Below are positions 21,319 through 32,411 of a stretch of 64,000 bases of DNA, in pieces (position 1 is the first letter of the stretch; every line of letters begins with the position of its first letter). The notes beneath the pieces were generated by a model that had not been told where the DNA came from, searched no databases, and saw only the letters and a list, made by a program, of their open reading frames with translations. This stretch comes from Hansfordia pulvinata. Its lineage: Eukaryota; Ascomycota; Sordariomycetes; Xylariales. Where the stretch lies: contig BJKQ01000010.1 in the NCBI GenBank assembly GCA_006538405.1, positions 1,860,001 through 1,924,000 of the forward strand. Reading direction: 5' to 3'. The translations under genes and the position numbers were made by a program.

Positions 21319-23205
21319 TCAGCCCGCCGCCTTCATCATAGCATCTACCTCTCTCTGCAAGGCATTGAGATCAGCCAGTATCTCCTCGCCCTGCGCCTGC
21401 TGCTCCGCTTGCTTCTCCGGCGTGATCTCGTCGAAGCGCTCGGCCTCCCCACTTGCATTTCTCAGTTTCGACCCGCTCGACCCAGCCGCCCCCTCTGCAC
21501 TCCCACGGCTGCTCCCCTTGTGCCTCGGCGGCGGCGGCGGCGGTGCCGTCAACCCGTCCTTCTCCCTGCTGCTCTTTCGTATCGAGCTGGAATCAATGCT
21601 GCTTATACTCGGCGGCCTTCGCTTACTTGCGGATCTTGTCGGCGGCGGAGGGGGAGGTGACAGTTTGGTCTGTCCGTCCTTGCTGGTCGTCACGGTGGCC
21701 ATGTTGCCCGACTCGTTCGCTGCCGACCCCGCAGCACCTGGATTCGAATAGGAACGAGGGCCATCTCCCGCGGTGGAGTCCTGGCGCTGCAAAGAGCCCG
21801 ATGAGGCCTGCTGAGAACTGCCGGATCGGCTGTGCTGAGGGCGCCGAGGGGGTGGTGGGGTTGGCGCCCCGGCAGCACCAGGCGTCATGCGGATGCTGTC
21901 GGCTCGCGAGCGGATGGAATCGAGGGATGACCTTCTGGACGGCTCCTCCTCCAGGTTGGAGGTGTAGATGGAGGATGGCCTGCTTCCCTGCCGACGTGGA
22001 GGAGGTGCGGCCGGAGGCACAATGGACCTGCGGGACTGAGACTGCGTACTGCTCTGCGAGCCAGACCGATTCCGAGAAGACGGCGGCGGCGTCGGAGACC
22101 GCGGGTGCGCTCGGATGTTTGCAAAGTTTTCGGGAGCGCCCTCGCCGTCGTGGCCAAACGAGTTGTCCCCGGATCCCGAGGACAAGGGAAGAGAGTTGTC
22201 AGGGCCTTTGCTGTCCGCCAAGGGTGATTGCAGAGACGTGACGGACGATCCACTCGGCGAGCGAACGTGTTCCAGGCCTTGGCCGGTCTCATTTTTGTCG
22301 GCTCCTACTGAGGATTCCGCGCTCTGCCCAGTCTTGATCAACTTTCCATGTCGAGAGCTTGGCGGCGGTGGCTTTCTTCTGCCGGCCACTTGGCCAGCAG
22401 GAGGTGCCGGCGCATGCCGCATGTGAGAGTCCGAGGCGGCGGTGATGCTCTCCGATCCCTCTTTTTCGTTGGCAGTCCGGGTGACAAGCTCGGGGCGATC
22501 GAATATGGACTGGCGAGGAGCTCCATGGGCGCCTCTTTCAACCCCCGGATCACGGCTCGAGGCTGAGATCGAAGGAGACGAGCCATACGTGCCATGGCCA
22601 CTCGCCCCCGCGCCGGCTTGTCCTGTCAAAAGCAGCCTGCTAAAGGACGTCACATCCATTGCCGCCTTGCCCGGGCCGACGCCATGAGGGGGGCCATGTT
22701 CATCTTTCGGCGATTCTGCTGACCGTTCCATGTCCTGCAGGGCCTTGGAGAACGGATTGGCCAGAAGACCCCGCGCTGGTTCGGACAACGTACTCGTACT
22801 GGATGCCGGGGCCACGGAGCCAGAGGCGCTGTGGCGATATTCGGCGTCATCATCCACCGAGGCTTTGGAGCTGTCGCTGTCATCATCGTAGCTCTGCAGC
22901 GACATGTGATCCCTCACTGGTACAGATTCATCTGGAGACGAAGGCGGGGGCGACTGGACGCGGACTCTTTTCACAATCTTCTTCGGGGCCGGGTGCACGG
23001 CGCCGCGGTCTTGGGCTGGGGCGGGCCCGGGCTCGGTAGGCTCGTTTCTGAATGTAGTGGGAGGTGGGCGAGCCGCGGGGGCCGGTCTGTCGGCCGGCCA
23101 GGCGTGGGAGTCTGGCACGGCCGGAGAAGTGACGGAGCCGGGCTGCGGCCCGCGGCGGAAGGGGTTGTTGGAGCTGAGGGGCTGGTCGGACGTGGAGGGC
23201 GCCAT
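21319..23205 (-). CDS. Proline/serine-rich disordered protein with NPF motifs
   Basis: A single uninterrupted frame of 628 residues from the ATG at 23205 (an upstream in-frame ATG at 23235 is less likely). Nearly the whole chain is Pro/Ser/Gly/Arg-rich and predicted disordered, with polyproline blocks (PPPPPPPR) that could bind SH3 or profilin. Two NPF motifs (SSNNPFRR near the N-terminus and LLANPFSKALQDM) fit EH-domain binding, as in endocytic adaptor proteins. The C-terminal 35 residues form a charged helix ending ADLNALQREVDAMMKAAG. No catalytic domain. Role in endocytosis or actin patches is inferred from motif content only. The leader upstream is CT-rich on the coding strand. Confidence 0.75.
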   Translation of the reverse strand: MAPSTSDQPLSSNNPFRRGPQPGSVTSPAVPDSHAWPADRPAPAARPPPTTFRNEPTEPGPAPAQDRGAVHPAPKKIVKRVRVQSPPPSSPDESVPVRDHMSLQSYDDDSDSSKASVDDDAEYRHSASGSVAPASSTSTLSEPARGLLANPFSKALQDMERSAESPKDEHGPPHGVGPGKAAMDVTSFSRLLLTGQAGAGASGHGTYGSSPSISASSRDPGVERGAHGAPRQSIFDRPELVTRTANEKEGSESITAASDSHMRHAPAPPAGQVAGRRKPPPPSSRHGKLIKTGQSAESSVGADKNETGQGLEHVRSPSGSSVTSLQSPLADSKGPDNSLPLSSGSGDNSFGHDGEGAPENFANIRAHPRSPTPPPSSRNRSGSQSSTQSQSRRSIVPPAAPPPRRQGSRPSSIYTSNLEEEPSRRSSLDSIRSRADSIRMTPGAAGAPTPPPPRRPQHSRSGSSQQASSGSLQRQDSTAGDGPRSYSNPGAAGSAANESGNMATVTTSKDGQTKLSPPPPPPTRSASKRRPPSISSIDSSSIRKSSREKDGLTAPPPPPPRHKGSSRGSAEGAAGSSGSKLRNASGEAERFDEITPEKQAEQQAQGEEILADLNALQREVDAMMKAAG

Positions 23206-26200
23206 TTTGGGCTGGGGAGGACGCCCAGCCAGCACAAGATGATATCGAACGATGCAAGCCTCGGGAGCAGCAGGGAGATGGCGGCGGCAGTCGAGTGAGG
23301 TCGCGAGGGAGTCCTCAAGCCATATTACGTGGGAACCGGCGTTGTGCTGAGATGTCGGACGGGAACGGCAGCGGCGGGGTCACTCAGGGTGCGAACTGAG
23401 GATGGGAGTGAAATGGCCGAGTGGAAGAGTTCGAGCAGAAGCTAGGGTCGGACGAGGAGGAGATGCGGCAGCCGAGGCAGCAGCGGAGCGACGGGACGGC
23501 CGGAGGCGGAGGCGGAGACGGAGGAGGTCTTGGCCCTGCTGGGGCTCTGGGCCAGGCAGGCAGCTTGGCCGGAGCAGTGCGACGCTGGACAGGGTGGGAT
23601 GCGGCGCGGGGCAGCAGTGGAGGCGGGTGCGGAGCAGCGAGGGCGGGTGAAGGCCCGGGAGGGAAAAGCAAAGTCGGGTCGGGTTCGAGTCCTGCGCAAT
23701 GGCCGTCACCCCCGGGAGTGAGGCAGTCGGGAGGGATAAGATGGGATGAAACGGCGGGCGGGCGGGCGTTGAGGTGAGGTGAGGTGAGGCGAGGCGAGGT
23801 GCCCGTTGAAGCGGCATCCGCCCCCGATTGAATCAGGCCGCACCTGCGCTAGCCTGATCCAACCGCCGCCCTGTCTACGAGTACGCCTGCGCAGATGCGG
23901 CACTTTGGTTCGTTTCGAGCAGCTTTGGTGCTGGCAGTCCAGCTACATGTACCTAAGCCAAGGCCCCTACAGGCGAGTCCTCGACCGAGTAGAGCTCCTC
24001 CTCTCAAGTCGAAGCACACGTGCGGCCACGTCGTGGGCTTTCGAGCATTCCCGGTGCAAGCGCCCAGCAGCAATCAGACGCAGGCGCCGTGGCATGGCAG
24101 TCAGACGGGCACGCCGGTTCCAGGAAATGGCGAGCTTCCCTGTGGGTTGACGTGCCCACACAGATCAAGAAAGCTGGCGGCCGTGTGCCTGTGCCTGGGC
24201 GTGCGTGCCTGTTTGTCCCTGGCCTGAGTCTTCCGAGCTGTCTTGTCTCGGGGCCTAGGACGACTATTGATGTGGGCAGTGGAGATGCAGGGACAGCTGC
24301 TCGTAGGTAAGGTAGGTTGGACGGAGGTACATACCTCACCACCCGACCACCATCGTGGCCCTAGATCCGGACCTCAAGCAATGCGATGTGTCTGCACCTG
24401 CTACACCCATCCGCGGTCGATGGGGACTTGACGAGATCACGGGCTTTTCAGGGCATTCCGAATGCAGGACCTGGAGCCGCCTAGGAAACCTCCAGTGAAG
24501 ACAGACGCAGCCACGGGGACAGGCGCATCGTGAAGAACCCTGGCGTACGAGTTAGGTATGCCCCCCCCTACAGGTCTGCCGCGGCGGGCTCTCGGGTCCC
24601 TTACACGTACCCGATGTCCCTGGCGTGGCCCCCACTGTGCCAGGGTGCCAGGCCAGCCCTCCCACGACGAATTGGAACCTAACCTGCGCCCGGTCGGGTT
24701 ACGTCAACGCGGAGGGCGGGTGTACTCGTACTCCCGTCGTACTCGCGGACAAGCCGACACGCAAGTGCACCAACGTCATCATCCGCCGCAGTAGACCGGT
24801 GTACGCATCAGCCCCAGACAGTGGTTCTATCTACCCACGGTGGCTGCGCTGACTGATGAGGTGACGACGAAAATAGCTCCCCACCTGCAAGCTGCCGGTC
24901 CCATCCCTCCCGTCCAGTGCCCCTTCACCCAAGCTTCCCGCACGCCCGGACGACATACTCGTACAAAGCAAGCCCCCGTCCCACCCGCTGCTGTCGGTAG
25001 TCGGCCACGCAGCGGCGCAACCCACCGAGGCGGCGGCGGCGGCGGCGGCGGCGGCGGTCCCTCGCCCATTCCCGTCCCTGTTCGCCACACACACACACAC
25101 ACACACACACCCAACTAAAACGTGACCGACACCAGGCGTCTCCGCAGACCAGATGGTATCCCAGGCCCCTTGTTCTCGTGCGACCCTCGAGCCCCCGGAA
25201 GCTCGAACCCGCGCGTAGATCCGGACGGCGTGGGGATCGTGCGGGAGGGAGGGCACCCGGGATTAGAGTTTGTGCGGCCTTGCGCGGAGTTCTCGTACCT
25301 TAGGTATGCCCCATTCATGATCAACTTGCACACACAGCTCGGTCGGTGCGCCTGACGCCCACGAGAAACTAAAAGTCCAGTGGGTGGCTGCACCTAGCAC
25401 GAGTACGCACTGCGATAGATGATGGGGAGGGGAAGAGGGGGAACAGAGAAGACCGAAGGGAATCCTCCCCATCTCCCCATCTCCCCCCCCTGGCACATAG
25501 CCCGGCCGTCACTGATAACAGACGGGCGAGGCGAGTCATCAACCCCGTCGTCCTCCCGTCACGTTGTCCATGTGGCACCCGACCACTGGGTGGGCCGCCG
25601 GCCGGACGACTGATGACTGCGAGAGGTACCTCCCGCTTTATTAGTTACCTAAGGTACCTACCTAAGGCACTTGGATCCCAGGTCCCAAAGAGCGGGGCCC
25701 GGGGGCGAGCCCGGCGCCCGCCTGACAGCTACCAATCACGTGCGCCGCTGCTCGTGTAAGAGGGCACGGACCACCCGCGCACCGCATACTCGTGTGTACG
25801 AGTACTCGTGCCTCCCGCCGCCGTTAAGGGGGGAGAAAGCAACCCCTTCCCCTCCTTTCGCTCCCTCTACCGCCCGCACCCGCCCTGCCCTCCAAACTCT
25901 TCCTCTTCCTCCTTGCTCGCTCTGCCGGTCACGTCGCGTCCGTCCGGAATCCTCACTGGCCCGATGGCGCCGTGTAAACAACCCGACGGGTCCTCGTAAA
26001 CAAGCAGCGCTGCGTGTCGCGTCCAACTTGGGCCTGCGCCTGGGAACCGCGCTCGCAGGCTGCAGGGAGTGCGCTGGTGCGCTGCCTCCATGGATCACCA
26101 GAAGCACCAAAAGCGCAGTCAGGAACAAATGCAAAGGTCCATGTGAAATCCATTGGTATAACTACACGCGCAAGACTCATTACGTCGTCAGAATTCTCCC

Positions 26201-26667
26201 CGTCGCCGCGCGCCCTCCGCCACCAGGCGGCCAACTCGTTCGTTTCAGGCGGCCTTTCGTGGGGCTCAGGGTCGGGAGGGCCGTCTCCGTCCCAATGGAC
26301 AAGCAGAACGAACCCACCCCCGCGCGCGCGCTCATCGTGTCCAGCTGTTCGCATAACGATGTTTGTTGATGATTGCGGAGGCGCGCGCGCGCGGTGTCTC
26401 CCGTCGTAGAAAACCTGCAAGCAAATACCCTTCCAACAACCCATGTGCCAAAACGCACACGTAACATGAAAAATCCGCACACCGCGCCCAGGCAAAACAC
26501 AAAAACAACCCACAGCGCGGGAGCAGCACGCGACAAATACTTTGTACCCAGTTCCCCTCTGAACGCCAGTGAAACCGCCGTAAAACCTGCCAAGATCAAC
26601 CGCAAAGGAACGTCAACAACACACGCAAGGAACAGATGCATAAGCCCGGTAGTGGTCATGACTGTCC
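23206..26667. other. Long intergenic region
   Basis: Promoter of the proline-rich gene and 3' flank of histone H1. It contains AGGTA/TACCT clusters (24303-24335, 25626-25666), TACTCGTAC-type palindromic motifs (24722-24745, 25796-25810), a GGC repeat (25028-25055) and a (CA)n microsatellite (25086-25110). No gene supported on either strand. Confidence 0.5.
25028..25110. repeat. (GGC)n and (CA)n microsatellites
   Basis: GGC trinucleotides at 25028-25055 and about 12 CA units at 25086-25110, separated by 30 bp. Confidence 0.85.
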
Positions 26668-27736
26668 TCACGCGGCCTCGGCCTTGGCCTCCTTCTTCGG
26701 CGCGGCCTTCTTGGGGCGGCGGCCTTCTTCGGCGCAGCAGCCTTCTTCTCCTTGGCCGCAGGCTCCTTGGCCTTGGACACGCGGCCCGTCTTGGTCTTGT
26801 TCAGCGCCGCGCTCTTCTCGGGGGCAGCCTGCGTCGCGGTTAGCACGAGGGCGGGTTCTTTGGCTCATCGGCGCGTCGTCGACTACTCACCTCCTTCTTG
26901 GCAGCAGCCTTTTTGGGGGCGGCCGTGGTGGCCGCGGCCTTCTTGGGAGCGGCAGCCTTCTTAGGGGCAGCCTTCTTCTCCTTCTCCGCGGTGGCAGACT
27001 CCTTCTTGGGAGCAGCGGCCTTCTTGGGGGCCGCGGCCTTCTTAGCCGGCTCCTTCTTGGGGGCGGCCTTCTTCTCAGCAGGCTCCTTCTTGGGGCAGGC
27101 TTCTTGTCGGCCTCCTTCTTCTTCTTGGACAGCTTGGTGCCTCCAGAGGGACCTGGTGCGGGGGGTTAGCAGGGCGGATGCGGCGGCAGACGGGGGGAGT
27201 CGAAACGTACCCTTGGGCTGCTCGAAGACGCCCTTCTCAACACCGGCTCTCAGGGCCTTGTTGAACAGCGAATCGAACTGGTTGTCCGTCGTGTTGATGG
27301 TGTTGTTGGCCTTGACGTACTTCTTCAGGGACTGACGGCTGGAACCGTTGCGCTCCTTGAGCTAGAGGCGGGGGGTGACACGTCAGCATGGCAATTCGCC
27401 CAAACAGGAGGGCGAGCGGCCTGGACCCGAGACAATGAAATCATCTCTGGCCAAGGGGCCTGTCCGCTAGGCACATCACGCGACGTGGGGCCACTCGAGG
27501 CACCGAGGCGGCACGCGCGTCGCCCGATGCGCCCGTTGGGGAGGGGCGGGGAGATTTACAGCAACAATTCCGTCAGTGATCATGTCCTGTGAGGAGGGGT
27601 TAGCAGAGGGGTCAAAAAGCAAAGGCCAATAGACGCAAAAGGCCGATAGAAGCAAGGGCTCGCGACGAACCTGGTAGGAGGCATGGGTGCTCTTGGGCTT
27701 GGCCGCGGCGGCGGTCTCGGTCTTCTTGGGAGGCAT
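26668..27736 (-). CDS. Linker histone H1 (two apparent single-base deletions)
   Basis: Five exons: 27736-27671 (MPPKKTETAAAAKPKSTHASYQ), 27586-27560 (DMITDGIVA), 27361-27211 (LKERNGSSRQSLKKYVKAN..., the winged-helix H15 globular domain ending EQPKG), 27152-26891 and 26828-26668 (lysine/alanine/proline tail with repeated APKKA). Introns are 84, 198, 58 and 62 nt, all canonical. H1 binds linker DNA and compacts chromatin in the nucleus. The tail frame is broken twice, at G4 27092-27095 and G4 26713-26716, each in the coding context GCCCCAAGAAG where the parallel repeats read GCCCCCAAGAAG. Adding one base at both places makes all phases agree and gives 222 residues ending KKEAKAEAA. I therefore regard the gene as intact and the breaks as sequence errors. 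Confidence 0.92.
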
Positions 27737-27922
27737 TGCTATTGATTTGGGTGGGGTTGGGCGTGTGGAAGGACGCGTTGGCGAGGAACGGGTTGGTGGG
27801 GCGTGTTTGGCAGGTTTGCAAGAGGAGAAACTGGGGGTTTGAGGGGCGGTATGGAGAGAGAATAGAAGAAGCGGGAGAGAGGAGGGCGTCGGTCGGGGCG
27901 CGAGGGTGCAAGTGGGAGCATG

Positions 27923-27928
27923 TTTATA
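27923..27928 (-). promoter_or_regulatory. TATA box of histone H1 gene
   Basis: Minus strand TATAAA inside GATATAAACA, about 190 bp before the ATG at 27736. Confidence 0.4.
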
Positions 27929-28014
27929 TCCATGATGGGGTGGGGGATTGGGGGGTGGGCGGACGGCGCGCAATCAGTAAGTCGCTCGCTCGGGCTTGCT
28001 GGGCCATGTGCACT

Positions 28015-28056
28015 TGGGCTGGCTGGCTGGCTGGCTGGGCCGGGCTGGGCGGGCTG
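28015..28056 (+). repeat. (GGCT)n tandem repeat
   Basis: Five GGCT units followed by imperfect GGGCTGGGC copies. Confidence 0.75.
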
Positions 28057-29470
28057 GCCACCGCGGCGCGTGCTGCAGGGCTCCCAGTCAGCCCACCCGG
28101 CCGGTTGAGGGCGCTGAGCCCTGTCTGCCGCCGCCTCCAGCTCCCACCCTGTGGTGTGGTCCCAGGGCCCGCGTTCTGGGGTCTGGCTTGGGCTGGCTTT
28201 GGGCTCTCGCAAGTACCTCAGTACTTACGACTATGTGCAGTCTCACCGTTGGGTTAGTGTCCCTGGTACTTCACGGGTTTAGAGCTCTGCGGGCCTCCAC
28301 TCCCTCCACTGCCGCGAGCCCGTCATCATTCATCGTGACTGACCGCCGACAACGAACCACACGCCCCAAATCACACCCGCCTCGCTGATCATCTCAACCT
28401 CGACGCTGCCGCTTTCTCTGGCCTGCCACGAGTAGGTGGGACGTACGCAGCGGGAGGCCAGCGCTAGGATGGATGGCAGGCAGGGTCCAGGAGGATGGGC
28501 AAGACGCTACGGAACCTACCCAGACGGTGCCCTCCACTTCTCGTGGCTGTTTTGTTGTTGTTGTTGCGACCAGGCCCTGGAGTGAAGCTTGCTGGTGGTG
28601 CCGTCCATTCCAGTCTGCCGCTGCCCGCCGGCGCCACCACTGGCACACACAAAGGCGGCGCATTTCGCGCCTCGCCTACCTCTCACGAACAGCGCCGAAG
28701 AAACCAGATGCAGCGTGAGTACGTGTCGGTCTCACTAAATGAGTCCATTCGAGAATGCCCAAAGCTGCCGCTTGATCCATGGAAAGGCCGCGGCGCAGGG
28801 TCCAAGTCAGCAGCAGCGCGGCGTCCGACGCGCCCGCGCTGCCGTGGATCACGGGTGGGCGGCGCGCCATGCTAGTACGACTGGAGTATTCGCTCAGTAC
28901 GTGCAGTGATCATGTTAATGGCACCAGACGGAGTCTGGTTGACGCAGATATGCACTCATGCATAACTTGGGTACGGGGGTCTGGTACCAGCAGTCGCTAT
29001 GCAGGACGCATCTCAGGGCTGCGGCATATCCATGTGGAGTACGCTTATGTTCCAATCTGCTGGTGTGACTGGAGCGAGTTGACTTCAAATTGATCTTCTG
29101 AAACGGGTGGCGATCTAGCCTATCTGAGACTAGCCTCTTGAGCTCGGCGCCTCTTGTATGGGTACTCGAGGACAGCTCACGTCGGGCGGCCAGCATGCGT
29201 CGATTCCCACCGCTTACTCGCCAGCCAGGGTCTTCAGCGCGTACCCAGTACAGGCAGCCCAGCACCGGACCATGCCACGGAAGACGGGATGCGATCACTC
29301 GGGCACTGCTGCTGATTCTCGAAGCCGCAGCCTCTGGTTGTCTCCAAGCAAGACCCGAGGTGCCCCAGGTCCATCTCGCAGATGGCATTTTCTGATTGGC
29401 CGAGGCCCGGCCGCCACGGCTCTTCGCCTTGAGTCTCTTTTTCTGCACTCTTCAACCCGTCGAATGGACT

Positions 29471-29492
29471 GGGGGGGGGGGGGGGGGGGGGG
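29471..29492 (+). repeat. G22 homopolymer
   Basis: 22 consecutive G; a potential G-quadruplex-forming and error-prone sequence. Confidence 0.9.
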
Positions 29493-29650
29493 CAGTTCAG
29501 TTTGCCATCCACGGAGCTAGGCGCTCAACACGGAGAACAGCCTGCCATGGATGGACCATAGATGGATCAGTTCAATCATGCGCCCACCGCCTCGGCCGGC
29601 TCTTCGAACTCTCCGTCACCACCACCACACCCACACAGACACACCCTCCC

Positions 29651-29653
<3 letters not shown>

Positions 29654-29684
<31 letters not shown>

Positions 29685-29692
29685 CCTTTCGC
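29654..29692 (+). repeat. (CT)n microsatellite
   Basis: About 18 uninterrupted CT dinucleotides. Confidence 0.9.
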
Positions 29693-30218
29693 GCTCTCTC
29701 ACTCGAGCACATCCCCGCCCTCCCCCTCCGGCTCGTGTCCCGCCCTTCTTCCCTTTCATTTTCCTTCTTCGCCGCCCGCCTGCCCCCGGAAGCCCCGGTT
29801 CGCCTCCGCTATTATTAGACTACGAGTACCTATAGAATCTGATCCGAAAAAACCACGCTCGCTGGCGGATCTCCCCTTCAGATGGCATTCCCACCATCCC
29901 CCAACCCCTCGTCCTCCTTGGTTGCCTTTTCTTCCCTTCCCCATCTGCCTGGCTCCCGAGAGACCCTGAGTCACCCCGTCTCATCCTGGCCGGAACCCCT
30001 CGCTCTCCCGTCATTGCTTTTTCCAGTCCGTGTTCAACGTGAGGCATCTTGGCGGCGCCCGGCCAATACAGATTGCGTGGTGACGCGCCCCGGGGACCGT
30101 GACCGACGAATGTGACCGCTGCTACGGTCGGCCTCACTGCTGTCCTCAGACTGCCCGTATGACACGATTGCGCCGGCGGTCACCTGGTTCCCAGCTGCCT
30201 GCTACTTGCGCTCAGCCG

Positions 30219-30264
30219 CCACGCTGCCGCAGCACTTCCTCGCGCTGCCGCAGCACTCCCTCGT
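30219..30264 (+). repeat. Two direct copies of a 22-23 bp unit
   Basis: CGCTGCCGCAGCACTTCCTCG is followed at once by a copy with one T-to-C change. Confidence 0.7.
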
Positions 30265-31980
30265 AGGACACCGCCGCTTCATCGTCCGTCGCATCATTCA
30301 ACTTGAACACGCAGGAGTCGACTGCGATGGCATCATCTGAGCAGGCGCTGTCAAGGTCGAAGAGACGGCGGCAAGCTCGACCTGTCATGAAAATGACCCA
30401 TCGCCGATGAAGCGTCGGTGAATGAGGCTATCGAGCGAGCCCGCAGTCGAGACCTGCGGCCGGCACGCGCGAAGAGAACTGCACCCTCCCATGGTAGTCA
30501 GTCGCGTGGACCGGGACGCCTCACGCCTCGCGCCAAGGGATGGGCCGTCGCGCGTGCCACATCGGCTTTGCCCATCCTGCCGGCGCCACCTCGAGCCTGC
30601 CCCTGCGCCGGGGGCAAAGCGGGCGACCCAGCAGAGCCAGGGCCCTGGGTCAGTGGTGCGCAGGGCTCGTTTGCAGGCCGTGAAGGATCGGCTCGTCCCC
30701 CCGGGACGCTCGATGTTCGGAATACTTCCAGGGCCGGAATCCAGTCTCGTCGTTTCTCGTTCGTCGTGTCTAATACCCTGGGTGAATCGCGCCATGGCTG
30801 TTTGCCTTGCCCCTGGGCCGGCAGACTTTCCATCCCGTCCAGTCTGCCGCGGCAGTGAGACATGGCCAAGCGAGACGTGCGAGTACCCGTGCTTATCGTA
30901 GACGAGTGAGGCCCCACTTTGTCTCGCAAACTCGATATCCTGGCATTCCATCCTATGAAGCCTGAGATCGAGAATTGGAAGCTGAGCAGGCGCCGCCCTA
31001 CCAAGGCACAGCACGAGTCGAGCGGCAAGCAGGCTGACAGTGCCCTCGACAACAGGAGAATTGCGCCGGCAAGCCCAAGCCACGCCGTGGTGGCGAGGGG
31101 TCGCGTTGCACAGTGCCCACGCAGCATCTCAGCAGTGATAAAGGCCTGCTAGCTCTACCGCGAGAATAGCGACGCCCGTCAATCCTATGGCCAGCACTGC
31201 ACATCAAACGAGCCATTGCGCCAGGCTGTCCGTGCAACGTCGCCTCGACTTGGGCGTGGCCACGCGGGGAACTCGCATCACCTATCTCTCGACTCTCGTA
31301 GATAGACACAGGCTTCTGCCAGTACGATGTGCATACAGAGATCAGCCAGCCGCCCCGGCCCATGGACTTGCAGATCACACGCGGTCTGGGTGAAAGGGCA
31401 CGGTGCTCTTTCTTCGCCTGGGTCCGGCGAGTGCCCTCGCAACCCACGCCCGTCGGTCCATAGCAGACCGCGATGCCACCAGGGCCCGTACTCGTAGTCG
31501 CGTCTTGCGCAGATGGAGACGCGATCAAATCCATTGCAAAGGCCCACCAGCAATAGCTCGCCCCTTCATTCTGAATCTCGAGGGCAATCTACGAGTGCCG
31601 TAGCCCCCCTCATCTCGCCACTCTGCAAGTCGCACTTGAATCGCCCGCGCCAATGTCCAATACTCATTTCGTCTTGCTCGTACGAGTGCACGTACTCTCT
31701 GCCACTCATGTTTGTATGGAGTAGCCAGGCGGATGCCGCACGGGGGCCCTCGCGTCGGCCAGTACTGGATGTGATACGAGTATTACCATGTCCCGCATAT
31801 GGATTATTCGGGGTTATCGTCGCGTACCAGCTCTCGCTGCGGCTGCCGCTGGTCTGCGATGTACCTACCTACTCGTACGCGCGTACCTGCATCTAGTCGT
31901 ACCTACACGCTGAAAGCGGCGTTCGAGGTACAAGTCGATTTGATGCACATTGGATGTCAACGTTGATGCGCACTCCGGCC

Positions 31981-32010
31981 TATAAGTGGAGCCTTTGCCC
32001 CTCCGCCAAT
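31981..32010 (+). promoter_or_regulatory. TATA and CCAAT elements upstream of the acidic 2EXR gene
   Basis: TATAAG at 31981-31986 and CCAAT at 32006-32010, about 400 bp before the ATG at 32412. Spacing and order are unusual for a core promoter, so the assignment is tentative. Confidence 0.3.
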
Positions 32011-32411
32011 CACACCTCCTCACCAGGTGCTCAACTTCCCTTTACGCGGTCCAGCGCGACGTGCACTCATCGGCTTGTCGTGCTCCAGCATCCTTCATCG
32101 CTTCGCCGTCCGCGCCCATCACCAGCCAGCCCCCCACTCCGGCCACGACCCTGCCCGGCATCTCACATCACTAGACTGTGTTTGCCACGCAATCTGCGCG
32201 CCTCTGAAGCTGGCCGGGGCGACTCCCGCCTCGCAGCTGTATCGGCCCCTCGTCAGCCCTGAGAACCAACGTACTAGTTGGCTGTCGTGAAGATCGCACC
32301 GTATCATCACCATCCCATCCCCGCTGGCTGTGACCACCTTGCCTGCCCATTGCTTCCAACTCCTCGGCCTGTGGGCGCCTCTCCCAGCGGCTCAGGCTCT
32401 TCATCCGCGCC

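Larger units (their letters stand above)
27737..32411. other. Long gene-poor interval
   Basis: 4.7 kb between histone H1 and the acidic 2EXR gene. It contains the GGCT repeat, a G22 run (29471-29492), (TC)n (29654-29692), a 23-bp direct repeat near 30220-30264 and many TACGAGTA/AGGTAC motifs (31480-31900). Two overlapping minus-strand frames at 30385-31127 have no domain and compete for the same DNA. I see no supported gene. Confidence 0.5.

Noticed and set aside
23640..23710. Possible tRNA because of GGTTCGAGTCC
   Set aside because: Flanking bases do not form a T stem and no D or anticodon arm can be drawn.
30385..31127. Two overlapping minus-strand frames (232 and 209 codons)
   Set aside because: They use the same DNA in different frames, lack domains, and neither shows splice sites or a convincing start.
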